64,000 bases of DNA from Rhabditophanes sp. KR3021 (Eukaryota > Nematoda > Chromadorea > Rhabditida > Alloionematidae): positions 744,001 through 808,000 of the forward strand of contig CAUJLY010000005.1 of assembly GCA_963281155.1 (NCBI GenBank), in the 5' to 3' direction. The position numbers were made by a program, and so were the translations under genes. The notes beneath the pieces were generated by a model. That model was not told where the DNA came from. It worked only from the letters and a program-made list of their open reading frames with translations, and did no database searches. Positions 37,450-47,216 of this stretch are shown here, one piece after another. Position 1 is the stretch's first letter. The number at the start of each line of letters is the position of its first letter.

Positions 37450-38006
37450 TTATTTGCCGAACCAATCAGGCGAATGATTATTGTTGCCCCAAACTCCGTT
37501 ATAGTATGGTCCTGGAAGAAAGAAAAAAGTGAATAAGAACACCGAATAATAAATATACCATATCGTTCCTGTTGCATCATCTCAAATTTGGTTGGTTGAG
37601 CGTTAATATGTCGATTCTTGAACATGATGAACTCTTCTAAGAAAGTTTTGAACCTTTTTCGGTTTGCATGGACAGGGGCTTCTTCGTAGTAGTTGCGGTA
37701 AGAGCTCCATGTGTAGAGGGGAGGTCCGGCGCTGTTGTAGTATTTGTCTCTGACGAAGCCGAAGCCATCGGTGCCAGCGCTTGCACCTTGTGGCCCCCAC
37801 CCAGACAAGCCATACCCGTAATTATTTGTATATTTGGTGGCTCTTTTGTGTCGTTTGCTGTAAATAAAGATAGGGAAATATAAATAAATAGAAGCTAATT
37901 TAACTTACCCCTCTTCCTCAACACCAATTAGTCTACCATCTAATTGAGGCAACATAATTAAAAGGGGAAATAGAAAAGAAAGCGAATTAGTCGACTTTAT
38001 GATCAT
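37450..38006 (-). CDS. secreted peptide-precursor-like protein
   Basis: Three exons: 37909-38006, 37559-37857, 37450-37511; 459 nt, 152 aa. The N-terminus has a hydrophobic signal-like segment (LSFLFPLLIMLP). It is followed by an acidic stretch and the dibasic processing site GKRHKR, so cleavage there could release an upstream C-terminally amidated fragment. The mature part is rich in Tyr, Gly, Trp and Asn (KYTNNYGYGLSGWGPQGAS; SAGPPLYTWSSYRNYY). A later NRKR is a second possible cleavage site, and the C-terminus ends DWFGK, again compatible with amidation after removal of the Lys. These features fit a neuropeptide or secreted peptide precursor, but no named nematode family is recognised. Exon joins are supported by phase and by good acceptor sequences. 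Confidence 0.7.
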
Positions 38007-38169
38007 CTTTTAATTAAATGAAAATACATGTATGATGTAAGAAAGTAAGTTATCACATAACTTTTATTATCGCAAATTGAAGTTAAAACGAGTTTAGTAA
38101 CAGGTTGAATAACCATCATATATTTTATTATAATTAACAATAACTAACTAAACAATAAACTAATTATGA

Positions 38170-38967
38170 TTATAAGAGAGATTCAAAATCCTTTCCCTTC
38201 TCTTGATCGGCCTTTCTTTGGTCCTGACCTCTTTTGATGGCTTCTCTGAAGAGTGTCATGTAATATTGGACAGAAGCTGGTGAATCATCGTTTCCTGGAA
38301 TGGGGTAGGTAATGTAGTTAGGATCTGAGTTGGAGTCACAAATAGCAATGGTTGGAATAGTCAATTTGGCTGCTTCTTTGACGGCAGGGTGGGTTTCGAG
38401 GACCGATGTCAACGTAGACGTAAATACGATGACATCCGGCATACGAACAGGTGCTCCAAACAATTGTCTGATATTAGTCAAAGTTCCCTCCTGCCACTTA
38501 CGAGTATGTGAATATTGCCCAATCTCGGCAGCCACCTTCTCAATGTGCATCATATTTGTCTTGTCGGAAGATACAAACAAAACCATGCCTCCCCTGTAGG
38601 CTGTGTGGGCAAGAAAGTTGAGAGCCTTAATAAAATGGTCGCGCGTCTTGTCAAGGTCAAACACACAAACCCCCAACCTTTCTCCGTAAAGAGCCCATTT
38701 CATGTTTTCCGAAACTGTACCAACTTTATGTCCCAGATGGACCCTTCTCTTAAATAATTCATTTATCGTAACAATATCTGCCAACTTAAAGTAATCTTCT
38801 TCCTTCAAAATAGGATCGACATAGGGAAGTAATGTTTGAGGCTTGGTAAAAGTCTTAGTCAAAACCTCATTCGAAGGTACGAAGTCAGTCGTTCCTGAAC
38901 TGGACAAAACTTTCTGCAAAATGACCTTTGATCGGATAAGATTGCTGCGCAGCGTATTTGATATCAT
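38170..38967 (-). CDS. mrps-2: mitochondrial small-subunit ribosomal protein uS2m
   Basis: Single exon, 265 aa. The uS2 core is clear: ELFKRRVHLGHKVG near residue 70, GVCVFDLDKT, AYRGGMVLFVSS, WQEGTLTNIRQLFG, MPDVIVF and the terminal TIPTIAICDSNSDPNYITYPIPGNDDS (seen in parts), all in the order of bacterial and mitochondrial S2. The first 35 residues are Ser/Lys/Arg-rich with few acids, as expected for a mitochondrial presequence. The protein is a component of the 28S mitoribosomal subunit. A splice-acceptor-like TCACAG sits about 6 nt before the ATG, and the stop of the upstream same-strand gene is only 184 nt away, so the two may form a nematode operon with trans-splicing. Confidence 0.93.
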   Translation of the reverse strand: MISNTLRSNLIRSKVILQKVLSSSGTTDFVPSNEVLTKTFTKPQTLLPYVDPILKEEDYFKLADIVTINELFKRRVHLGHKVGTVSENMKWALYGERLGVCVFDLDKTRDHFIKALNFLAHTAYRGGMVLFVSSDKTNMMHIEKVAAEIGQYSHTRKWQEGTLTNIRQLFGAPVRMPDVIVFTSTLTSVLETHPAVKEAAKLTIPTIAICDSNSDPNYITYPIPGNDDSPASVQYYMTLFREAIKRGQDQRKADQEKGKDFESLL

Positions 38968-39151
38968 AGTGACCTGTGACGTAATAAATAAATAAATAAA
39001 AAGGTAAACGAGTATTCAATATTAAATAAACATCAAATTTGAGGAAGTAATAGTTCGAGCAAACGAATACACTCCAAAAACACATCGGTATAAATAATTT
39101 ATTAGCAACTACGGCAAAACTACATACTTTCATCCTTTGTAGCAATTAATA

Positions 39152-41530
39152 CTAGACTAATGATATTCCGGGAATGGTTGGAAATTTTTCGCAGTATACG
39201 AATTTGAGCTTTTTCTGAAATGGAGATAATGAAAGTTTTAATTTAGTAAGTTGGTAATAAATAATATTTACCTGAGTTCCGTCAATCGTTTTTAGCAAAT
39301 TGGCCGTGATTTGAGTCTTTCGAATAGTCAGCAACAAATAATCAAATGACTCTGCACTTATGATATCCGTATTCTTGGAGGCAACAGTGATGTAGGTCGT
39401 TGCTGTTTTAAGAGTATGAGAAATTACGGTTAATAACTCATCGACACTAGAAGCCTTATTCTCTTCTTCCCTTTGTTTTTGAAATTGCTCATAATTAATG
39501 CTGTAATGTTTAATCAAAAACTGAAGACTCCCAAATCTAGCATCAAATCTAAACTTTTCATTCTTATCAAGTGGATCCTTGATGAATCCCTTTTTCTTCA
39601 GCACCATCATCAGAATGTAATAAGCCCTGGTAATGCAAGTCATTCCATACAAATACTTTTTCACCCCACAATCAAGCTTATCTCTCACCTCAACCAAATT
39701 CTTCTTCAAACACACCTTACTTCTTCTTTTCAATTCACGCGGAGTCATAGAATCAACTTTTGCATTAGGAATTTCATTGTTGATTAAACATAAAACCGTT
39801 TGAATGTGCTTTGCCTTGTAATTGTACAAAATGTCAGCCAAGAAGTAGTAAATATAATCGTACTCGTAAGATTCAAAGACGTCTGTTCTGAAACCTAAGT
39901 CAATGTATTCTAGCCCTAAATCAAGATGTAAATCATGTATTTTTGTTGAGAAATGCCCATTGATTGTGAAGTCTTGTTCTTGGCCATACTTTGAGTTGAT
40001 CAGTTTGTCGATGGTGTGAGCGTAGATGGCGGTGTTTTCAGACTCACTCATCACTTCCTTGGTAAACTCCATTTGTCTAGAAATATTTCGGGTGTAGTTT
40101 TGGATGATTGATATGTAGACATTTCTAACCATGGGCATGTATGTTTCTAGTTGCGAATCAACAACAGTACTGTACACGGGATATAGTTTCTTATTTTCAT
40201 CATACAGACCAACACATGACTCGGTGGCTATTGAGGAAACATACAAGTCTTTGATATCAATCGTTCCAAGGATCAGTTGATCTCTTTGTACCAACACTAA
40301 ATTCATTATGCTTCTCGTAAACATGCAACTATTGTTTATCGAGAACCACCTAATAAATTTGACTAGGGTATCAATATTGATCAAACATTTTTCTAATTCA
40401 TAGACTATTTCTTCGAATTTGCTTGCTATTCTTTTTAATTCTTGATAGGCGGCTATTCTACTGGTGCAGGTTAGTCGTTTAGGAAAGGATGCTGGAATGA
40501 TTGGCCTGTTGACTTCTGGTTGAAAAGCAGGCAACCACTCGTAATTGGAGTCATTTCCATCCTTTGGTTGCAATCCATACTTGATCGTGCATTCACTACC
40601 CTTGATCCCTGACTTGAAGGAAGTAAAATGTATCTTGGCATCAGTAAAGTTCAGAGGAGCATCACTGACATTTTCAGCGAGAGGCAACAGAGTTTTCATC
40701 AGCCAAAATAATCCTTCCATCATTTTGATTCTATAAGAAACAGCCTGTTTTCCTTCAACAGTGTCCTTGTCGTCGGTTTCATTGATGGCATTTGCCAACT
40801 TGGCCAGCTTGATCTCAGCAATCACACACCCCACATCAGTTCTCTTGTAGTTGGTTTTTCGATAGGTACTTACATAGATATCTTCCTCCGAAAAAACGCC
40901 CACCACCTCAGCTACATCAATCACCAAATTGGACAACCCCAAAAACGCCACAACATATGACTTGAGCACCTGATCTTGAATCAAAGTTGGGTCGTGCAAG
41001 AGAACATTCGTCTTCAATGATTGATCCAAGGGAATTAAATTCAACCAAGACATCAAAGTACCCCAGGTAGCGTCAATCGTTGCCACTAATTCCCTATAAT
41101 CCATCTTAGTAACTTCCAAACACTTTGATTTGATAGCATTTTGAAGACCCATCTTGGCAGGATTCACCTTAACCAAACCCATATCCATACTAGGTTCCAT
41201 CATCTCGATAGCAGACATCGCCTCATGCAGGTCAAAAATGTTATTCTTCACCATTTCACCTTGTTTAAGAGTTTTGCAAGCAGCGTAGAAAAGTTCCTTG
41301 ATGTCAAGTGTATAATCAGGCTCTTTTGTCCCATTGCAAGTCACCTTAGACAGTAAAGGTTCTGGCAAAGGATCAGTAATCATCTGAAATGAGTTTTTGA
41401 TGATGTGTCTGAAGGCGGTCAAAAAATAAATGATGGCAACACAAATTATGAAAAAGAATAATAGAATCAAACACAGTTTTAAAGGTAGTACTTTATTTTG
41501 GATAAGGTAGTGGCAACTGTAAGAAGACAT
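39152..41530 (-). CDS. uncharacterised single-pass membrane protein with large extracellular part
   Basis: Probably two exons, 39273-41530 (or to 39272) and 39152-39214, removing a 57 nt in-frame intron at 39215-39271 with GTAAAT donor and TTTCAG acceptor; 773 aa spliced, 792 if retained. One hydrophobic segment near residues 17-38 (LCLILLFFFIICVAIIYFL) is the only obvious membrane span, giving a signal-anchor topology with about 730 residues outside or in the lumen. That part is mostly helical, has several N-glycosylation sequons and scattered cysteines, and contains no protease, kinase or repeat motif that I know. It looks like a nematode-restricted family. Its start lies 61 bp from the start of the divergent AlaRS gene, and uS2m follows it on the same strand. 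Confidence 0.8.
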   Translation of the reverse strand: MSSYSCHYLIQNKVLPLKLCLILLFFFIICVAIIYFLTAFRHIIKNSFQMITDPLPEPLLSKVTCNGTKEPDYTLDIKELFYAACKTLKQGEMVKNNIFDLHEAMSAIEMMEPSMDMGLVKVNPAKMGLQNAIKSKCLEVTKMDYRELVATIDATWGTLMSWLNLIPLDQSLKTNVLLHDPTLIQDQVLKSYVVAFLGLSNLVIDVAEVVGVFSEEDIYVSTYRKTNYKRTDVGCVIAEIKLAKLANAINETDDKDTVEGKQAVSYRIKMMEGLFWLMKTLLPLAENVSDAPLNFTDAKIHFTSFKSGIKGSECTIKYGLQPKDGNDSNYEWLPAFQPEVNRPIIPASFPKRLTCTSRIAAYQELKRIASKFEEIVYELEKCLINIDTLVKFIRWFSINNSCMFTRSIMNLVLVQRDQLILGTIDIKDLYVSSIATESCVGLYDENKKLYPVYSTVVDSQLETYMPMVRNVYISIIQNYTRNISRQMEFTKEVMSESENTAIYAHTIDKLINSKYGQEQDFTINGHFSTKIHDLHLDLGLEYIDLGFRTDVFESYEYDYIYYFLADILYNYKAKHIQTVLCLINNEIPNAKVDSMTPRELKRRSKVCLKKNLVEVRDKLDCGVKKYLYGMTCITRAYYILMMVLKKKGFIKDPLDKNEKFRFDARFGSLQFLIKHYSINYEQFQKQREEENKASSVDELLTVISHTLKTATTYITVASKNTDIISAESFDYLLLTIRKTQITANLLKTIDGTQVNIIYYQLTKLKLSLSPFQKKLKFVYCEKFPTIPGISLV

Positions 41531-41591
41531 ATTATTCCAATGGGAGAGTATGTAACTTTCGTTTGGGGAAATTTAAAGAGATGATTTGAAG
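41531..41591. promoter_or_regulatory. very short divergent promoter region
   Basis: Only 61 nt separate the start codons of the membrane-protein gene (minus strand) and the AlaRS gene (plus strand). Any promoter elements must be shared or lie inside transcribed sequence. No TATA box is visible. Confidence 0.5.
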
Positions 41592-43858
41592 ATGACGATT
41601 GGATCTAATCAGTTAAGGAGGTCCTTTATTAACTATTTTGTCAAGAATGGACATACTTATGTGCCTTCGTCGAATGTTGTGCCGAAGAATGATGGGTCTT
41701 TGTTGTTTACGACTGCTGGAATGAATCAAGTAAGTGGGGGTTTATGGTTGAGTATGTATTTTGATTCACCTTTTCAGTTTAAACACATTTTCCTTAATCA
41801 AGCACCTTCCGAGTTGGGAACCTTGAAAAGAGCTGTCAATTCACAAAAATGCATCAGAGCAGGGGGGAAACACAATGATTTAGAGGATGTAGGAAAAGAC
41901 AATTACCACCACACATTTTTTGAAATGCTCGGAAATTGGTCTTTTAAAGATTACTTCAAAGCAGAAGCATGTTCATATGCGTGGTCTTACTTGACTCAAG
42001 AATTAGAGATCGACAAGCGGTTACTATATGTAACGTACTTTGGAGGAGACCAAAGATTAGGCCTATCAGCAGATTTGGAAGCCAAAGAGATTTGGCACAA
42101 CTTAGGAGTTGATGATAAACATATCGTGAAAGGAAATGTCAAAGATAATTTTTGGGAAATGGGAAGTAATAGTGGACCGTGTAAGTTTGTATTTTGAATT
42201 TTAAGAATACTATCTTTAAAAGGTTCAATTTATGTACCCCAATTAAGACATTTAAATATGTATTACTTTATTGGGAAGGCATTAGGAGTAAATATATTAA
42301 AAGATGAAATTAAAAAGAGTAATTAATGGGGATATATTTAGCTGCTAAATTCCATTTTTTGACAGATGTCCTGGCAGCAACGAATTTAGCTTTAAATAAG
42401 GTAGCGAAAGGAGATTTTCTTTAAATAGTTTTTCCCTCATCGACAAGTCCATTCTGCCATTGCTTCCCTTGAGCGACGAATATTGTTGTTTATAAAAGCT
42501 TTTGTTTGTGGTGTTGCTTCAGTGACTTACAATGGTGGGAAATGCTTTTGAAGTTGGAGAAGCATCAACATCGTCCATACCTTTTCTCTTCAAAACGTAT
42601 TCATTGTAGATTAAACCATGTTTCGGGAGGGATCTTGGAGTAAATAAAATACAAAAAAACAGATTAAAATAATAAATAGGAGTTATTTGATAGTAAAAAA
42701 CGTTCATAATAATAAACGCCAATACTAATTAGAGCCATCCTAGTAGTGCATAACAATATTAAATGAGCTATCAAAAATAGAACTCATCACTTAAGGGTAG
42801 ATGGAGTTATTTCTTTCCATAAAAATGAAGAATGAAGTCGTTCCAATAAGCTTAGTTACCCAAATTTGGAGGCAAGATACAATGAGGCGATTTTTTAATT
42901 AAGACTTTATTCCATTAAAAATAGCACTCAAATTGAAGTTTTTATTTAAAAATTGTAGATAATTAGATTCTGTAATAATTTAAATTTACTTATTTATTCG
43001 ATTTATATAAAATTTGGTTGCGTTTCAGGTGGCCCTTGTTCTGAAATACATATAGACCGAATCAAAAACCGTGGGAATGTAAGTCATTTGGTGAATCAGG
43101 ATGATGCAGATGTTGTTGAGATTTGGAATTTGGTGTTTATGACGCAAGAACGACTTGATGATGGTAGTTTAAAGATGTTAAAGGGCAAATTTATTGACTG
43201 CGGGATGGGATTTGAAAGATTGCTTTCGATTATGCAGAATAAATCTTCTGCTTATGATACTGATTTATTTGAAAATTTAATGAGTGCAATTTATTCGATG
43301 AGAACAAAGAATGGAAAAAAGTATGGTGGGGAAGTGGGATCTAGATTGCTTGATGATTGCAGTTATAGAATTGTTGCTGACCACATTCGAACTATTTCAA
43401 TTGCAATGGCTGATGGTGTTGTTCCAGGAAATGTAGATCAAGGATTCTTAGTTAAAAAGTTGATCAGAAGGGCAGGCTACTCGATCGTGGAGAAACTAAA
43501 TTGCCCCGTTGGAAGTTTATCCAAACTAGTGCCAATAGTTGTGGACAGCTTAGGGCAAGCTTATCCCGAATTAAACGAACACAAAGACATCATCATTAAT
43601 AGTGTTAACGTTGAAGAGGCTAAATTTTGGAATGTGATAAACAGAAACATGAAAAAAATTATGTCAACAATTATTAGCACGTCGGACCAAGTAGTCTCTG
43701 GAGACAATGCTTGGTTCTTGTACAACAGCCTTGGCGTGCCTCTCGATACTACCATACAAATTGCGGAAAGTGTAGGAAAAAGCGTTGACACGAACCGCTT
43801 TCATTTTCTATCCAAATCCGGAAGGAAAAAGGGAAATGTGCTGAAAGCGGTGGGTTAG
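41592..43858 (+). CDS. aars-1: mitochondrial-type alanyl-tRNA synthetase, catalytic core only
   Basis: Three exons: 41592-41729, 41778-42180, 43029-43858; 1371 nt, 456 aa. Class II AlaRS motifs are plain: [19 protein letters not shown] at the N-terminus, [36 protein letters not shown], then SGPCGPCSEIH formed across intron 2, and [26 protein letters not shown] and [16 protein letters not shown]. The protein ends shortly after the tRNA-recognition helical region ([12 protein letters not shown]). This corresponds roughly to the bacterial N461 fragment, so the editing domain and C-Ala domain are missing. Nematode mitochondrial AlaRS is known to be reduced; the loss of editing seen here is an inference from this gene model. 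Only 174 nt without coding potential separate it from the next gene, so a missed 3' exon is unlikely. Intron 2 (848 nt) contains nothing recognisable. Confidence 0.88.
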
Positions 43859-44032
43859 ACCAAATTCTTAGAACAGATTGTTATTGTTTCATTTAAATAA
43901 AGTAGTAAATAATTTTGATTATGTATCATACATCCCACAATAAATAAAATACGATACTTCTAAATTTATTTATATATTTCATAATATTTGAAAATAACTG
44001 CAAACAATATTTATTAGTTAGTTCTTTTTGCA

Positions 44033-46405
44033 ATGGATAACTACTATACTGATGCAAATTCAAACAAGACTCCAATGGTAAAATAAGCAACAGCGTAATT
44101 ATAAAGTTATTTTTTAGCTAGAAAAGGCTGCTAAATCGTGGAGTCAAGCTAATTTCTATGCTGATAAAAAATCTTCTATTGATGGTATTAGGAAGAAAAG
44201 GAGTCAGTCTGCAACATCTCCTTTAGGAAATATGGACTTAGATACTTTTAGAAAACTGGAAGGCTTTTTTGAAGCCGGCAAGAATGGTGATGAAAATAAA
44301 GTTTGTCTTCGGTAAGTTGACGTTCTCCTTATATTATTTGTTACAAAGTTAAATTACTTACTTATTTCTTTTCACAACAATTTTTTATTAAAGTAAACTT
44401 GGTTATAAACTAATTTTTTATTGAAACGACTAATTTTTGATTGAAACGATTTTTTAAAGCAGACAAATGTTGCGTTTATAGCCAATTTGTTAAGGCAAAT
44501 AAATGTTTGGTTTGTACAATTCTGGGCATAAATTAATTAATACTTGATGCGTGAGCAATCCTGTCAAACCCCATATTCTGACAACATCAGGTTTAGTGTA
44601 GGTATCATTGGCAGTATGGATAATCTTAAAATTTCTACTCTCAAAATAGGGTAGTAGAAAACTAAATTGAAATTTAAAGGCTGTGTAGTGGTGATTTTGA
44701 CTGATTTCATCGATAGGTATTGCGAAAATTACATCAACTTCTTCCGTCATGTTTTTCAGATTTACATGTTTGTCTATTAGGGCTAGGATGGGAGTAATGT
44801 TGTGAGTCATTTTTCTATTCATTATCGGTGCCATCGTAGACCATACTGTCAATTGACTCGCTTTTAAGTTTATTTCCTCATCCGCTTCTCGTAAAGCAGC
44901 CTAAATTAGGCACCATAAGAATGAATAAAATGGAATACATATAAAGTTAATATGTTTGCAAATTTAAAATTACCATTTCCCAATCTTCGTTTTCATCTAA
45001 CTTTCCGCCAGGGAAACAAATCTCGCCTTTATGATTTTTGAGCCTCATACTCCGTTTAGTGTAAAGCAGATGAGCTTTATCATCAATATTCATAATCGCT
45101 GCTAATACCGAGGAATCTCCTTTCAAAGGTCTATCCGTACCATCAGGAAAACGAGCCAAAATAGATTTACTCTTAACCAGTTTGCGTCTTTCTGCATTTT
45201 TAGCTAAACGTACCAGAAAATCTGCCTTTCGTTGATCCGTCAACATGTCTGTTGACAAGTTGCGATAAACTCCCTTTTTGATGAAACATCTAACAGAGAT
45301 GAGCATCCTAAATTCAATATGCTACTACGTGAACCTGTTGTTTGTTACTACAACGTTCGTCCAAGTCAATCGACATTCCAGCCAAGAACACTGTTATCAA
45401 TTGAAAGTAAATGCACACATACAAACACTTAAGATGCCTATTAAATGCCTGATATCTAGTGTTAGTTAATTATATAATCACCCTAACACCCTACATACAT
45501 AAAAATACAAACACATATAGGGTGCGAGTTCTCTCCGACTTTTTTTGCAATTGACCTAGGTACTCTTTAAAAAAAGAAAATAGATGTCTATATTCCTATA
45601 TCCAGGCCGCGAAATAGATACAATTTATCATCTCGATATATCATCTTAATATGTGATGGTCATATCATGTTGCCATGTTTATATTGATAACCCATAAATC
45701 AGGATTATCGTTTAAAATAATGTTGCCATCAATTGTAGAAAATCAACGCAACCCAAGTTTGATATAACTGGTGACTTGAATCCACACCAAATCAACTTGA
45801 TTAAACGCATCTGGACAAAAACATTCTCCTGTTTGAATGATGATGAATGTGAGATGGCGATATTGCTGTTGGTGCGAACATTTGAATTAGATCCAAAACA
45901 GAAACATAATTTCAATCTAGATAAGGTGGACATTGAAGACTTGAGAATTCATCCTATTTTTGTGGATTACGTAAAGGTAGACACACTTATTCTGTTAGTG
46001 AAATCAGATTTATTTGATTAGTGATTTACTTTTTATTCGATTTAATTCTTATTTAATTGCAATTTAATTACTTTTTAGTCATTTCAACCACTTCTATTGA
46101 ATGTCTTCAAATACACGAACCGAGCCACAATCATGAGCAAGTATCTCCAACAAATGGGTGGGAAATTGATGAGATACACCAAAGTTTCTTACAAATCATC
46201 TTACTGGAAGGTATTTGAACAAGCACTAATTGATGTGGTTAGTGGAGGAAATGCAGGAGATGAAACCATCGAGGCTTTAACTATTCTAGCTAACTTTTGC
46301 AGTGAGCAAATGAGAATCGGCTTTAGAATTGAATACAAATTACAAGAAGCTGCACTTCGTATGGTTGCACTTCAGGAAAGAAAGAAAGTCAAGAAAAATA
46401 AATAA
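44033..46405 (+). CDS. globin-like protein, probably without haem-contact histidines
   Basis: Four exons: 44033-44077, 44118-44311, 45739-45976, 46079-46405; 804 nt, 267 aa. Exon 2 ends CG and exon 3 begins A, rebuilding an Arg codon in frame across a 1427 nt intron that hosts the antisense Nudix gene. Residues 1-85 are a Ser/Lys-rich extension. The globin-like part runs from LNPHQINLIKRIWTKTF through IHPIFVDYVKSF and LQQMGGKLMRY to SYWKVFEQALIDVV. By position the distal histidine appears to be Tyr (in FVDY) and the proximal histidine Leu (in GGKLMRY), so a haem-binding role is doubtful. A lysine-rich tail (RKKVKKNK) closes the protein. The globin assignment rests on helix pattern and spacing; exon 3 may end 6 nt earlier. 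Confidence 0.68.
44490..45306 (-). CDS. Nudix hydrolase, coenzyme A diphosphatase (NUDT7/NUDT8-like)
   Basis: Two exons: 44974-45306 and 44490-44900; 744 nt, 247 aa. The CoA-diphosphatase (UPF0035) signature is present as LLYTKRSMRLKNHKGEICFP, followed by the Nudix box, which is split by the intron: GGKLDENEDWEM, then AALREADEEINL. The metal-binding R-E-x-x-E-E residues are kept, and the usual Gly after the box is Asn. Such enzymes cleave CoA and acyl-CoA to adenosine 3',5'-diphosphate and phosphopantetheine. The first 20 residues are basic and acid-poor (ISVRCFIKKGVYRNLS), suggesting mitochondrial import as in NUDT8; no peroxisomal SKL-type C-terminus is seen. The gene sits entirely within an intron of the globin-like gene on the opposite strand. 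Confidence 0.9.
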
Positions 46406-46423
46406 TCCTTTAATAGAATATAA

Positions 46424-46560
46424 GAAGTGTTTATTAATAAATATAAGAAAATGTTTATTGATACAAATATAACAAATTGTTTATTGATAAGTGCAAAGAA
46501 TGTTTATTACAAAATATAAAAAAATGTTTATTAAATATAAAAAATTGTATATTATATATT
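46424..46560. repeat. degenerate tandem repeat around TGTTTATT
   Basis: TGTTTATT recurs at 46428, 46452, 46478, 46501 and 46525, with a weaker copy near 46546, each followed by an AT-rich spacer such as AATATAAGAAAA. The period is 23-26 nt. It lies just downstream of the globin-like gene and may overlap its 3' end. Confidence 0.75.
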
Positions 46561-46980
46561 TGTGAAGAAAGTAAAGTATGTAATAATAATCTGTGTTAAT
46601 TCGATATATTTTTGTTTTGGATCTAAATACTTTCTGTTCCCTTGTTTTGACGCATGGCACCATTTAGTCTTCTTTCTACGATTATCTCGTACACCAGATT
46701 GATAAATTTGTTTTGATCGCATCAATGTTACGACTTGAAACTTTGAAACCTAAATAGATAAACACACACATATTAATATAGATACTGATTATACATCCTT
46801 GTAGAAGGTATCATTCGGTTGTATTATCTTTACCGATCTAACAACGACCTTGTTATGCTTTATTAGTACATTTTTTACACAAAGACTGTTGTTTAAGTTT
46901 GGTTATCTAAAATCAAAACAATGCCTTTACTGAGGCATGCCAAATAATAATTATAATTGTTTATATCAAATCAGAACAAG

Positions 46981-47110
46981 AGATACCAATTGCGCAAAAC
47001 TAGACGGATCGCCGCTGGCTTGAGAGAGCCGGTATCTTGATGGGTGCGCAATGCCGGTTTTAGTACGAAGGAGGATCCCCCCATGACCCATATGCTCCAA
47101 AAGATAGGTC
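46981..47110. promoter_or_regulatory. GC-rich island upstream of the collagen, with interleaved inverted repeats
   Basis: In an otherwise AT-rich region, this segment is about half G+C. AGATACC (46981-46987) pairs with GGTATCT (47031-47037), and TTGCGCA (46990-46996) pairs with TGCGCAA (47045-47051); the pairs are interleaved rather than nested. I recognise no known small RNA or tRNA. A cis-regulatory element of the collagen is the simplest reading; an unknown structured RNA is possible. Confidence 0.3.
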
Positions 47111-47122
47111 GTATCGAGAGAG

Positions 47123-47130
47123 TATAAATA
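47123..47130 (+). promoter_or_regulatory. TATA box of the collagen gene
   Basis: TATAAATA lies 86 bp before the ATG, which would place the transcription start about 55-60 nt upstream of the coding sequence. Confidence 0.6.
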
Positions 47131-47216
47131 CCAATCGAACACCACACAATCATTACCACTTATCTTGTTTTCTTCTTATTCTAAGAAGGATCTGAGATAT
47201 CTGATACTACACAATC

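Larger units (their letters stand above)
46406..47216. other. intergenic region upstream of the collagen gene
   Basis: From left to right it holds a 23-26 nt repeat (46424-46560), an AT-rich spacer, a GC-rich island at about 46981-47110 with inverted repeats, and a TATA box at 47123-47130. The island and repeat have separate entries. Confidence 0.6.

Noticed and set aside
42848..42872. Similarity to the nematode SL1 spliced leader (AGTTACCCAAATTTGGAG)
   Set aside because: The match to SL1 is partial, no GT donor follows at the required place, and no Sm site or SL-RNA fold is evident. It lies in an AlaRS intron and is probably chance.
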